Below are positions 7,618-19,992 of a stretch of 64,000 bases of DNA, piece after piece (positions within the stretch are counted from its first letter, which is position 1; each line of letters opens with the position of its first letter). A model generated the notes under the pieces. The model was not told the origin of the DNA and did not search any database. It worked only from the letters and a program-made list of their open reading frames with translations. Location of the stretch: positions 4,526,001 to 4,590,000 of the forward strand of contig NZ_CP033092.2 of NCBI RefSeq assembly GCF_003697165.2. The letters run 5' to 3'. The position numbers were made by a program, and so were the translations under genes. This stretch comes from Escherichia coli DSM 30083 = JCM 1649 = ATCC 11775. Its GTDB lineage: Bacteria; Pseudomonadota; Gammaproteobacteria; Enterobacterales; Enterobacteriaceae.

Positions 7618-9249
7618 TTAATACTCGTCCCGTCCTTCATCTTCATCCGGCTGTTCCAGCACACTGTAAGCCACCGAACAAAACAGCGAGTTCAGACGCT
7701 GCATATCTCCCAGTAAGCCTAAATGTAGCGAACTGGTTTCAATACTCTGCACGTTTTGCTGATGCAGGCGATCGACGTGGGCGTGGGAATAGCGGCGATT
7801 AAGAATGCGAAAACGATGTTTGCTGCGGCGCAAACGACGGGCGCTGGTAACATCGCCAGAGAAGAAAACCGACATTGCCAGTTTTAAATTACTGAGCAAT
7901 TGCTCATAGAGCGCATCCAGTTCCTTCAAGCCATCAAGCGAAAATGCTCGCCTTGCAGCCAGCGATTTGTCGGCAATTTCACTCCCCATGCGCTCGACGA
8001 TATCGGAGGCCTGTTCAAGGTTGAGCGACATTTCGATGATCTCCGCCCAGCGGCGCGACTCTTCTTCTGCCAGTTCCTCTTTTGGCATCCGCGCCAGATA
8101 CAGCTTAATGGCGGTATAGAGAACGTTGATGTCATCAGCCAGCTTACGCAGCTCTTTCTCCTGCCGTGGCTCGCCGTGCATCACTTTATTCAGCCCTTCC
8201 ATCATCTGTTCCATGGCGTCGCCAATGCGCAGGGTTTCGCGGGCAGCGTTCGCCAGAGCAAGCGTGGGCGTATCCAGCGCGCTGACATCCAGATGTTTAG
8301 GCCGTAGCTGGGTATCCAGTTCCGGTTCATCGCGAATAATCGTTTTGCAAAACCGTGCCATCGGGTCAACGAATGGCAACATGACCAGGCAGCGTACAAG
8401 GTTGTAGAAGACGTGGAAATAGATCACCAATTCCGCTTTTGGCAATGGCAACTTCCCCATTGTCTCTGCCAGCAAATGAACAAACGGCAGGATAATCAGG
8501 CTACCCACCAGCTTAAACAGCAGGCTACCCAGCGCGACACGGCGGGCTGCGGCATTGGCGGCACTGTTGTTGAGCATCGCCAGCAGGCCGGAACCGAGGT
8601 TTGCACCAATCACCAGACAAAGCGCCACTGGGAAAGAGATAATGCCTGCGGCGGTCAGAGTCGCGGTCAGCAGTACCGCGGCAAGGCTGGAGTAGCTGAT
8701 AATGGCGAACATCGCACCAATCAGCGCATCCAGCAAAATGTCGCCAGTCAGCGAGGCAAAGATCACCTGAACGCCGTTTGCCTGAGTGATCGGCGTTACG
8801 GCCTGCACAATCAACTCCAGCGCCAGTAAAATCAGCCCAAGACCAATACCGACGCGGCCCAGTTGCCCGGCGCGTGACTGTTTGCGTCCGAGGAAAAAAA
8901 TCACGCCGATAAAAATAAGTAACGGTGACAGCCAGGATAAATCGAAGGTGAGAATACGCGCCATCAGCGCCGTCCCGACATCTGCACCCAGCACAATCAC
9001 CAGCGCAGGCGCGAGAGCAACCAGATCCTGAGCGACGAACGAGGTCACCAGCATGGTGGTGGCATTACTGCTCTGCACCAGTGCGGTAACGCCGATCCCC
9101 GCGCAAAAGGCGAGCGGCTTTTTTTCGACGCTCCGGCTAAGGACAGTACGCAGACGCGCGCCGAAGACGCGCATTACGCCTGTTCGAACAATATGAGTCC
9201 CCCAGACCAGCAGGGCGACGGCAGAAAGCAGGTGAAGCAAAGTTAGCAC
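7618..9249 (-). CDS. yjbB: Na+/phosphate cotransporter family protein YjbB
   Basis: The protein has 543 residues, the K-12 length. The N-terminal half holds two NptA/PiT-II-type repeats with many membrane segments, each with a QSSNATT or GANLGSG type motif (about residues 59-65 and 215-221). The C-terminal part (about 340-530) is charged and PhoU-like. YjbB is reported to export phosphate in E. coli. The start is the GTG at 9249, with AGGAG 11 bases upstream. The gene is monocistronic; upstream lies the AT-rich islet. Confidence 0.93.
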   Translation of the reverse strand: MLTLLHLLSAVALLVWGTHIVRTGVMRVFGARLRTVLSRSVEKKPLAFCAGIGVTALVQSSNATTMLVTSFVAQDLVALAPALVIVLGADVGTALMARILTFDLSWLSPLLIFIGVIFFLGRKQSRAGQLGRVGIGLGLILLALELIVQAVTPITQANGVQVIFASLTGDILLDALIGAMFAIISYSSLAAVLLTATLTAAGIISFPVALCLVIGANLGSGLLAMLNNSAANAAARRVALGSLLFKLVGSLIILPFVHLLAETMGKLPLPKAELVIYFHVFYNLVRCLVMLPFVDPMARFCKTIIRDEPELDTQLRPKHLDVSALDTPTLALANAARETLRIGDAMEQMMEGLNKVMHGEPRQEKELRKLADDINVLYTAIKLYLARMPKEELAEEESRRWAEIIEMSLNLEQASDIVERMGSEIADKSLAARRAFSLDGLKELDALYEQLLSNLKLAMSVFFSGDVTSARRLRRSKHRFRILNRRYSHAHVDRLHQQNVQSIETSSLHLGLLGDMQRLNSLFCSVAYSVLEQPDEDEGRDEY

Positions 9250-9419
9250 GGAATCAGGTTCTCCTTTTTGTTATGCATTTTCCTGTTAAGATTTTTCTAA
9301 TCACGTTGTTTTTATCCAGGCATTTCTCTTGTATGTACTTTCAGTATAAGAGATTTATACAAGAAAGCATTTAAAAAGGCATTTATATAAAAATCCACCT
9401 GTATCTGTTGCTATTTCTG
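9250..9419. other. AT-rich gap upstream of yjbB
   Basis: This 170 bp stretch separates the islet gene at 9420-9869 from the yjbB start. It is AT-rich and should hold the yjbB promoter. I found no gene or strong repeat in it. Confidence 0.4.
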
Positions 9420-9869
9420 TCACACTTTCCCCTGTCGTTTACACCAGATAATCGTTGTCACTTTTGTGACCTCTGAGAAGATAAACAACGAAATATTTAA
9501 GACCAGATCCTGTGAATAAAAATAATTAAGTAACAACGGTATTACGGAGATTGAACAGCTTACGGTAGCAAAACGCATAAACTCCTGAATCGCCAAAAAA
9601 GAGAAACTAAATAATTTTTGTCTTAAAAAACATTGCGCAGAAAAGAATAAAGAGAGCAATAATACTATTTGTAGCGTAACAGTGGCGACTGCATAAGCGT
9701 AAAAACCGCCTTCAACACCGATATCCTTAAGTAAAGAAAGTGAATGAACGATATCGGAATAAAAAGGGATACGACCATTACCAAGCGAGTAGAACAGATA
9801 TGTGGCTATCGCGATAACATCCATGACACCCCAAAAAAGAAGAATGTATTTTTTATATTGACGTTGCAT
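9420..9869 (-). CDS. small multispanning membrane protein, family not recognised
   Basis: A protein of 149 residues with about four hydrophobic segments (near 8-28, 54-80, 88-112 and 118-140), starting MQRQYKKYILLFWG and ending in the basic tail WCKRQGKV. I do not recognise the family. AAAGGA lies ten bases before the ATG. DNA composition differs from the neighbours: 9481-9540 and 9601-9660 have 16 G or C in 60 each. It lies downstream of the gene at 9912-10232 on the same strand, with a 42-base gap, so the two may form an operon. Four short membrane helices in an AT-rich islet would fit an immunity-type protein, but nothing in the sequence proves it. Confidence 0.7.
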   Translation of the reverse strand: MQRQYKKYILLFWGVMDVIAIATYLFYSLGNGRIPFYSDIVHSLSLLKDIGVEGGFYAYAVATVTLQIVLLLSLFFSAQCFLRQKLFSFSFLAIQEFMRFATVSCSISVIPLLLNYFYSQDLVLNISLFIFSEVTKVTTIIWCKRQGKV

Positions 9870-9911
9870 AAAGTAAATCCTTTTTACGAAAACAAATATT
9901 ACCAGGAATTA

Positions 9912-10232
9912 TTATAATTGCGGGCGTTTTTGGATTAACACTCCACCCGTATTTTTTAAACCTCTGTCAGCTATACCTTCACTAAATAAGACATCGATAC
10001 GCCCTTTACTTTTATCGTGATACAGAATACTGCATGAGATACACCTTATACCCTCTTTGGATTTACGAAAATCTAACCAATAACGACCATCATAAAATAC
10101 CCACTCCACACCTGTTTTTATATTAATCATCCAATCATTATAACCTGTTGGTTTTTTTCCTAATAGTTCAGTAACTTCGGACTCTGAACATCCTTCGAAA
10201 GCGAAAAAATCTATTTCATCAATTTTTATCAT
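9912..10232 (-). CDS. small soluble protein, family not recognised
   Basis: A protein of 106 residues (MIKIDEIDFFAFEGCSESEV..), without signal peptide or membrane segment. It has three cysteines (GCSES near 16; CISCS near 65-68) and several tryptophans. I do not recognise it. The ATG at 10232 is the simplest start; a TTG two codons upstream at 10238 is possible and better spaced from GGA. Base composition is AT-rich as in its neighbour. The start lies only 28 bases after the metH terminator, so either it has a promoter overlapping that terminator or it depends on read-through. Length and pairing with a membrane protein resemble small immunity or toxin-related proteins, which is speculation. 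Confidence 0.65.
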   Translation of the reverse strand: MIKIDEIDFFAFEGCSESEVTELLGKKPTGYNDWMINIKTGVEWVFYDGRYWLDFRKSKEGIRCISCSILYHDKSKGRIDVLFSEGIADRGLKNTGGVLIQKRPQL

Positions 10233-10259
10233 GTTCAATAATCCATTATTTATGACATT

Positions 10260-10283
10260 AAAAACCGGGGCAAATACCCCGGT
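10260..10283 (-). terminator. metH intrinsic terminator
   Basis: On the minus strand the stem ACCGGGG, a 6-base loop and CCCCGGT is followed by TTTTAATG, directly after the metH stop codon. This marks the right edge of the AT-rich islet. Confidence 0.88.
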
Positions 10284-10291
10284 GTTATCAC

Positions 10292-13975
<3,684 letters not shown>

Positions 13976-14070
13976 ACTTGCTCCCGACACGCTTAACCCA
14001 GATTTAATAAAAATTCAACAAACCATACTGGCATAAACGCATCTGTGGTAAAAGCGACCACCACGCAACA

Positions 14071-14083
14071 TGAGATTTGTTCA
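14071..14083. promoter_or_regulatory. possible MetR-type site between metH and iclR
   Basis: TGAGATTTGTTCA fits TGAANNNNNTTCA with one mismatch. MetR is known to activate metH, and the position, about 95 bp upstream of the metH start, is suitable. The match is short, so this is only a candidate. Confidence 0.3.
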
Positions 14084-14136
14084 ACATTAACTCATCGGAT
14101 CTGTTCAGCAACTATTGCATTCGCTGATAATAAAAA

Positions 14137-14151
14137 TGAAAATGATTTCCA
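14137..14151. promoter_or_regulatory. IclR operator at its own gene
   Basis: TGAAAATGATTTCCA matches the IclR palindrome TGGAAATNATTTCCA at every defined position but one. It lies 23 bases before the iclR start chosen here. IclR is known to repress its own gene. Confidence 0.7.
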
Positions 14152-14174
14152 CGATACAGAAAAAGGAGACTGTC

Positions 14175-14999
14175 ATGGTCGCACCCATTCCCGCAAAACG
14201 CGGCAGAAAACCCGCCGTTGCCACCGCACCAGCGACTGGACAGGTTCAGTCTTTAACGCGTGGCCTGAAATTACTGGAGTGGATTGCCGAATCCAATGGC
14301 AGTGTGGCACTCACGGAACTGGCACAGCAAGCCGGGTTACCCAATTCCACGACCCACCGCCTGCTAACCACGATGCAGCAACAGGGCTTTGTCCGTCAGG
14401 TCGGCGAACTGGGTCACTGGGCAATCGGCGCACACGCCTTTATGGTCGGTAGCAGCTTTCTCCAGAGCCGTAATTTGTTAGCGATTGTTCACCCTATCCT
14501 GCGCAATCTAATGGAAGAGTCTGGCGAAACGGTCAATATGGCGGTGCTTGATCAAAGCAATCACGAAGCGATTATTATCGACCAGGTACAGTGTACTCAC
14601 CTGATGCGTATGTCCGCGCCTATCGGCGGTAAATTGCCGATGCACGCTTCCGGTGCGGGTAAAGCCTTTCTGGCCCAACTGAGCGAAGAACAGGTGACGA
14701 AGCTGCTGCACCGCAAAGGGTTACATGCCTATACCCACGCGACGCTGGTGTCTCCTGTGCATTTAAAAGAAGATCTCGCCCAAACGCGCAAACGGGGTTA
14801 TTCATTTGACGATGAGGAACATGCGCTGGGGCTGCGTTGCCTTGCAGCGTGTATTTTCGATGAGCACCGCGAACCGTTTGCCGCAATTTCAATTTCCGGG
14901 CCGATTTCACGTATTACCGATGACCGCGTGACCGAGTTTGGCGCGATGGTGATTAAAGCGGCGAAGGAAGTGACGCTGTCGTACGGTGGAATACGCTGA
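14175..14999 (+). CDS. iclR: acetate operon repressor IclR
   Basis: A repressor of 274 residues. After a basic, proline/alanine-rich start, a winged helix-turn-helix covers about residues 27-85 (SVALTELAQQAGLPNSTTHRLL region), followed by the IclR effector domain (about 100-270), which binds glyoxylate or pyruvate. It represses aceBAK when acetate is not used. The ATG at 14175 has AAAGGAG upstream. An in-frame ATG at 14136 exists but lies in the IclR operator, so it is unlikely. The gene is convergent with aceK, 16 bp apart; K-12 has arpA at this point. Confidence 0.95.
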   Translation: MVAPIPAKRGRKPAVATAPATGQVQSLTRGLKLLEWIAESNGSVALTELAQQAGLPNSTTHRLLTTMQQQGFVRQVGELGHWAIGAHAFMVGSSFLQSRNLLAIVHPILRNLMEESGETVNMAVLDQSNHEAIIIDQVQCTHLMRMSAPIGGKLPMHASGAGKAFLAQLSEEQVTKLLHRKGLHAYTHATLVSPVHLKEDLAQTRKRGYSFDDEEHALGLRCLAACIFDEHREPFAAISISGPISRITDDRVTEFGAMVIKAAKEVTLSYGGIR

Positions 15000-15015
15000 C
15001 TTTTTCGCCTCTGAT

Positions 15016-16740
15016 TTATACGAATCGAACGCTAAACCGCTGCCTGCGCCGATACGCATAAACATCTTCCACATGCCCTTCACGTATGCGGTTTTGTAGT
15101 GCGCGCCAGTAATCAGCGCGGAACAAGTCGGCGTGCATCTCTTCAAATAGCGGACCAATACGCGGGTCGGCACATAACCAGTGACGGAACTCTTCCGGGA
15201 AAACATCACCCGGCGAGACGCTGTACCACGGTTCGCTGGCAAGTTCGTCTTCCGGGTAGCGCGGCAGCGGGATGTCGCGGAAATTCACTTCCGTCATGTA
15301 GCAAATTTCATCGTAATCATAAAACACCACGCGCCCGTGACGGGTGACGCCAAAGTTTTTAAATAACATATCCCCAGGGAAGATGTTGGCAGCGGCAAGC
15401 TGGCGAATGGCATTGCCGTACTCTTCAATGGCGTCGCGCAGCTGCTGACCTTCCACTTGTTCCAGCCAGATATTGAGCGGCACCATCCGTCGTTCGATAT
15501 AGAGATGGCGAATCACAATTTGTTCGCCGAGATCGGTGATTTTTTCCGCTGCTTCCTGGAGCAGTAATTCCATTAATGCCGGGGAAATATGCCGCTTCTC
15601 CAGCACAAAGTTTTCAAACTCCTGGGTGTCCGCCATTCGGCCCACGCGATCGTGCTCTTTCACCAGTTGATAGCAGGCACGAACGTGAGCGGCAGACATC
15701 TCTTTCTGCGGCGCGAACCTGTCTTTGATGACTTTAAATACCCGATCAAAACCCGGCAACGTAAACACCAACATCACCATTCCACGAATACCCGGCGCTT
15801 CAATGAACTGCTCATTACAGCCCTGTAGATAAACGAGATATTCGCGGTAGCTTTCGGTTTTAGCGTGCTTCTGGCAGCCGATAGCCATATACAATTCAGC
15901 GGTGGTTTTACCTGGCAGAATTTCCCGTAGCCACTCGACCAGCGCTGCGGGCAGCGGTGCATAAACCATAAAATAAGAACGCGCAAAGCCAAAAACAATG
16001 CTCGCTTCGGCGGTCGTCGTCAGGCAGGTATCAATAAATAACTCGCCGTCGTCCGTCTGGTGGATCGGCAATAAAAATGGCAACGTGCCGGAAGGCGTTA
16101 TTAGTTTGCCCACCAGCCAGGCTGCCTTATTGCGGTAAAACAGTTCGTTCGCCACCTGTAAATGACTTTCCGCGAGGTTGTCTGTCCCCAGCGTTTCCGT
16201 CAGATGGCGAACGATGTAATGAATGTCACGGCTTTTATTCTGCCAACGCAGACGCAGCGGCAGATCGCTGATAACGCGCATCAGCAGAGATTCCCAGCCG
16301 TGATCGGGGTGAAAGTCTTTCGCCAGTGGGCGTGGAATGGTACGAAAGCGGCGCTCTGGCTGGGAGCTAAAGATAAAAAGCCGCTCGGGAGTAAGCGAGC
16401 GGTGGTCAAATAACCGACAGTACACGGAGTTGAAAAAGCTCTCCGCAATCTCGAAGCGCGGGTAATCTGGCAACAGCCGGGTGTAATGCTCTTTAACGCG
16501 CAGTAAAAATGCCGCGTCCGTGCTTTGGCCGTTAGTAATGCAGCGCAGTTGCTCCACGACCAGACCCACGTGATGATCGTAAAGATGAATACGGTTTTTC
16601 ATCGCCTGCTGGACAGCATGCCAGTCGGCTTGCTCGAAACGCTGCTGCGCCCCGGAAGTCACTTCGAGGAATCGACCATACTGAGCGTCGAAACCTTGCA
16701 AAATGGTTTGTGCAATCAGTAATTCCAGGCCACGCGGCAT
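15016..16740 (-). CDS. aceK: isocitrate dehydrogenase kinase/phosphatase AceK
   Basis: A bifunctional enzyme of 574 residues that phosphorylates and dephosphorylates isocitrate dehydrogenase, directing carbon to the glyoxylate bypass. The ATP-binding segment with [12 protein letters not shown] lies near residues 315-326, and the kinase core with [23 protein letters not shown] sequence near 455-475. The N-terminus [11 protein letters not shown] is standard. The C-terminus reads RFSVRFV and stops; the K-12 protein as I recall it runs to 578 residues with a different tail, next to arpA. It is the third gene of aceBAK, preceded by a hairpin after aceA. Confidence 0.96.
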
Positions 16741-16755
16741 CGCCTCTCCTTAATT

Positions 16756-16781
16756 CGCCCCTCGCCTTACGGAAAGGGGCG
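16756..16781 (-). other. hairpin between aceA and aceK
   Basis: CGCCCCT and AGGGGCG (16756-16762 and 16775-16781) form a 7-bp stem with a 12-base loop in the 48-base aceA-aceK gap. No T-run follows. It fits the known low expression of aceK relative to aceA, by partial termination or by protecting the aceBA message (inference). Confidence 0.55.
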
Positions 16782-16788
16782 TTGGTTG

Positions 16789-18093
16789 TTAGAACTGCGA
16801 TTCTTCAGTGGAGCCAGTCAGTGCGGTAACCGACGACGTGCCGCCCTGAATAATGGTCGTCACTTTATCGAAGTAACCTGTACCCACTTCCTGCTGGTGA
16901 GATACGAAGGTATAGCCATCTTTCGCGGCGGCAAATTCCGGCTGCTGCACTTTCTCAACATAGTGCTTCATACCCTCGCCCTGGGCATAGGCGTTTGCCA
17001 GGTCAAACATGTTGAACCACATGCTGTGGATACCTGCCAGGGTGATGAACTGGAACTTGTAGCCCATATCCGACAGCTGCTGCTGGAAGCTGGCAATAGT
17101 TTTGTCGTCGAGGTTTTTCTGCCAGTTGAACGACGGCGAGCAGTTATAAGCCAGCAGTTTGCCCGGATATTTCGCGTGGATGGCTTGTGCAAAGCGACGC
17201 GCCAGTTCCAGGTCCGGCGTGGAGGTTTCACACCATACCAGGTCAGCATATGGCGCATACGCCAGGCCACGGCTGATCGCTTGCTCAATACCCGCATGAG
17301 TACGGAAGAAGCCTTCACTGGTACGCTCGCCAGTAATAAATTCGCTGTCATGTGGGTCGCAATCGGAGGTAATCAGATCCGCCGCATCGGCATCGGTACG
17401 AGCAACCAGCAGGGTTGGAACGCCCGTCACATCAGCTGCCAGACGCGCCGCGACCAGTTTCTGAATAGCTTCCTGAGTTGGCACCAAAACTTTGCCGCCC
17501 ATGTGACCACATTTCTTCACTGATGCCAGCTGATCTTCGAAGTGAACTGCCGCTGCACCGGCTTCAATCATCGCTTTCATCAGTTCAAAGGCATTCAGTA
17601 CACCGCCAAAACCGGCCTCCGCATCGGCGACGATCGGCAGGAAGTAATCGACATAGCGCGGATCGCCCGGCTCAATGCCCGCGGACCATTGGATCTGATC
17701 CGCACGGCGGAAAGTATTGTTGATCCGCTCCACCACCGCTGGCACCGAGTTTGCCGGATAGAGCGACTGATCCGGATACATGCTGGCCGCCAGGTTAGCG
17801 TCCGCCGCTACCTGCCATCCCGACAGATAGACTGCTTCAATACCCGCTTTCGCCTGTTGCAGCGCCTGACCACCAGTCAGTGCACCGAGGCTGTTGATGT
17901 AGCCTTTTTTCGACTCGCCGTGCAGCAGACGCCACATTTTCGCCGCGCCCAGTTGCGCCAGGGTGCATTCCGGATTGACTGAACCGCGTAATTTCACCAC
18001 ATCTTCCGCGCTGTACGGGCGAGTAATGCCTTCCCAACGCGGTTGAGTCCACTCTTTCTGTAATTCTTCAATTTGTTGTGTACGGGTTTTCAT
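16789..18093 (-). CDS. aceA: isocitrate lyase AceA
   Basis: The protein has 434 residues, the E. coli length. It splits isocitrate into glyoxylate and succinate. The catalytic cysteine is Cys195 in the KKCGHMGGK signature; VADAEAGFGG (about 155-164) holds metal-binding aspartates. The ATG at 18093 (MKTRTQQ) follows GGAGC; the open frame starts five codons earlier without a better ribosome site. It lies 29 bases after aceB in the aceBAK operon under IclR control. Confidence 0.97.
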   Translation of the reverse strand: MKTRTQQIEELQKEWTQPRWEGITRPYSAEDVVKLRGSVNPECTLAQLGAAKMWRLLHGESKKGYINSLGALTGGQALQQAKAGIEAVYLSGWQVAADANLAASMYPDQSLYPANSVPAVVERINNTFRRADQIQWSAGIEPGDPRYVDYFLPIVADAEAGFGGVLNAFELMKAMIEAGAAAVHFEDQLASVKKCGHMGGKVLVPTQEAIQKLVAARLAADVTGVPTLLVARTDADAADLITSDCDPHDSEFITGERTSEGFFRTHAGIEQAISRGLAYAPYADLVWCETSTPDLELARRFAQAIHAKYPGKLLAYNCSPSFNWQKNLDDKTIASFQQQLSDMGYKFQFITLAGIHSMWFNMFDLANAYAQGEGMKHYVEKVQQPEFAAAKDGYTFVSHQQEVGTGYFDKVTTIIQGGTSSVTALTGSTEESQF

Positions 18094-18122
18094 GTGCAGA
18101 TGCTCCATAGTTATGTGGTGGT

Positions 18123-19724
18123 TTACGCTAACAGGCGGTAGCCTGGCAGGGTCAGGAAATCAATTAACTCATCGGAAGTGGTGATCTGTTCCATCAAGCG
18201 TGCGGCATCGTCAAAACGCCCATGGGAGAAACGTTCTTCGCCCAGTTCGCTGGCAATGACTTTCATCTCTTCGCCCAGCATCTGGCGGAACAAGGCTTTA
18301 GTCACCGGTTTGCCATTGCTCAACGTTTTTTGATGATGGATCCACTGCCAGATTGAGGTACGGGAAATTTCAGCCGTCGCCGCATCTTCCATCAGGCCAT
18401 AAATCGGCACACAGCCATTGCCAGAGATCCACGCTTCGATGTACTGCACAGCCACGCGAATGTTGGCGCGCATACCTTCTTCGGTGCGTTCACCATCACA
18501 AGGTGCCAGCAGCTGATCGGCAGTAATCGGCGCGTCTTGTTCGCGCATCACCTCAAGCTGGTTTTTGCGGGAGCCGAGAATATCGTTGAATACCGCCATT
18601 GCCGTATCAGCAAGGCCCGGGTGAGCGATCCATGTGCCATCGTGACCGTTATTGGCTTCCAGCGATTTATCCGCTTTTACTTTGTCGAGCACCTGGTTAT
18701 TGCGCTCTTCATCTTTGCTTGGAATAAACGCCGCCATGCCGCCCATCGCAAAAGCACCGCGTTTATGGCAGGTTTTAATCAACAGGCGTGAGTAAGCATT
18801 CAGGAAGGGTTTATCCATCGTCACTGCCTGTCTGTCTGGCAGGACGCGATCGGGATAGTTTTTCAATGTTTTGATATAACTGAAGATGTAATCCCAACGA
18901 CCGCAGTTCAGACCAACAATATGGTCACGCAGCGCGTGAAGGATTTCATCCATCTGGAACACGGCGGGCAGCGTTTCAATCAGCAACGTCGCCTTGATGG
19001 TGCCGCGCGGCAGATTAAAGCGATCTTCTGCATAGCTGAAGACTTCGCTCCACCAGGCCGCTTCCTGCCAGGACTGGGTTTTCGGCAGATAGAAATAGGG
19101 ACCGCTGCCCTTTGCCAACAGTGCCTGATAGTTGTGGAAGAAATAGAGCGCAAAATCAAACAGGCTACCGGGGATTGTCTCACCACGCCAGGTGACATGT
19201 TTTTCCGGCAAGTGCAGACCGCGTACCCGACAAATCAAAACCGCTGGATTGGGCTTGAGCTGATAAATTTTGCCTGCTTCATTGCTATAGCTGATGGTGC
19301 CGTTAACCGCATCGCGCAGGTTAATTTGCCCATCGATCACTTTGTTCCAGTCTGGTGCCAGTGAATCTTCGAAATCGGCCATAAAGACTTTCACATTGGC
19401 GTTGAGCGCGTTGATCACCATCTTGCGCTCTACAGGTCCGGTAATCTCTACGCGACGATCTTCTAAGTCCGAAGGAATCCCGCGAATTTTCCAGTCAGCA
19501 TCACGAATGGAAGCTGTTTCCGAAATAAAATCAGGCAACATTCCGTTATCGATATCCTGCTGCTGCTGAATACGCGCTGCCAGAAGTTTATTGCGTTGTG
19601 GCGTAAAATGCGTCACCAGCTCAGTCAGAAATTCTACCGCTTCGGCAGTAAGAATTTGCTTCTCCTGCTCGCCATACGGCCTTGTAAAAGCCAGTTCATC
19701 GATTGTTGTTGCCTGTTCAGTCAT
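18123..19724 (-). CDS. aceB: malate synthase A, AceB
   Basis: The protein has 533 residues, the E. coli length. It condenses glyoxylate with acetyl-CoA to malate. The core holds GLNCGRWDYIFSYIK (near 270), and the DGT/AHPG segment NGHDGTWIAHPGLAD lies near 370. The ATG at 19724 (MTEQATT) has GAGGAG upstream. An upstream ATG at 19742 would put the ribosome site inside the gene. It is the first gene of aceBAK. Confidence 0.97.
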   Translation of the reverse strand: MTEQATTIDELAFTRPYGEQEKQILTAEAVEFLTELVTHFTPQRNKLLAARIQQQQDIDNGMLPDFISETASIRDADWKIRGIPSDLEDRRVEITGPVERKMVINALNANVKVFMADFEDSLAPDWNKVIDGQINLRDAVNGTISYSNEAGKIYQLKPNPAVLICRVRGLHLPEKHVTWRGETIPGSLFDFALYFFHNYQALLAKGSGPYFYLPKTQSWQEAAWWSEVFSYAEDRFNLPRGTIKATLLIETLPAVFQMDEILHALRDHIVGLNCGRWDYIFSYIKTLKNYPDRVLPDRQAVTMDKPFLNAYSRLLIKTCHKRGAFAMGGMAAFIPSKDEERNNQVLDKVKADKSLEANNGHDGTWIAHPGLADTAMAVFNDILGSRKNQLEVMREQDAPITADQLLAPCDGERTEEGMRANIRVAVQYIEAWISGNGCVPIYGLMEDAATAEISRTSIWQWIHHQKTLSNGKPVTKALFRQMLGEEMKVIASELGEERFSHGRFDDAARLMEQITTSDELIDFLTLPGYRLLA

Positions 19725-19805
19725 CGTGCAGCTCCTCGTCATGGATCCGAAAACTTCCCCACTGTGAACGAAGGATCGTTGTGCGCTTTTCGTTCAGCAC
19801 AACTA

Positions 19806-19833
19806 AGACTACTCATTTAAAATGCAAAATCAA
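19806..19833 (-). promoter_or_regulatory. aceBAK promoter
   Basis: On the minus strand TTGATT (-35, + coordinates 19828-19833) and TAGTCT (-10, 19806-19811) are 16 bp apart. The -35 box overlaps the IclR site at 19831-19845. About 75 bases of leader precede aceB. Confidence 0.65.
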
Positions 19834-19845
19834 AAACAATTTCCA
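19831..19845. promoter_or_regulatory. IclR site at the aceBAK promoter
   Basis: On the minus strand TGGAAATTGTTTTTG has a perfect left half of the IclR palindrome and a degraded right half. It overlaps the -35 box of the aceB promoter, in keeping with the known repression of the operon by IclR. Confidence 0.6.
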
Positions 19846-19920
19846 TTTTAATTAAAAATACATGTTAACTTACTGATAACAATATAAATAAAATTTATTC
19901 ACTTGCTGAGGTGTGTTTCG

Positions 19921-19948
19921 GAAATAAAAAAGGCACCCGAAGGTGCCT
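19921..19948 (-). terminator. metA intrinsic terminator
   Basis: On the minus strand AGGCACC, loop TTCG, GGTGCCT is followed by TTTTTATTTCC. It lies 44 bases after the metA stop. Confidence 0.88.
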
Positions 19949-19992
19949 GAGGTAAGGTGCTGAATCGCTTAACGATCGACTATCACAGAAGA

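Noticed and set aside
9420..10238. Toxin-antitoxin system or prophage remnant in the islet.
   Set aside because: No known toxin, antitoxin, integrase or phage motif is visible; the composition and gene sizes alone do not justify naming one.
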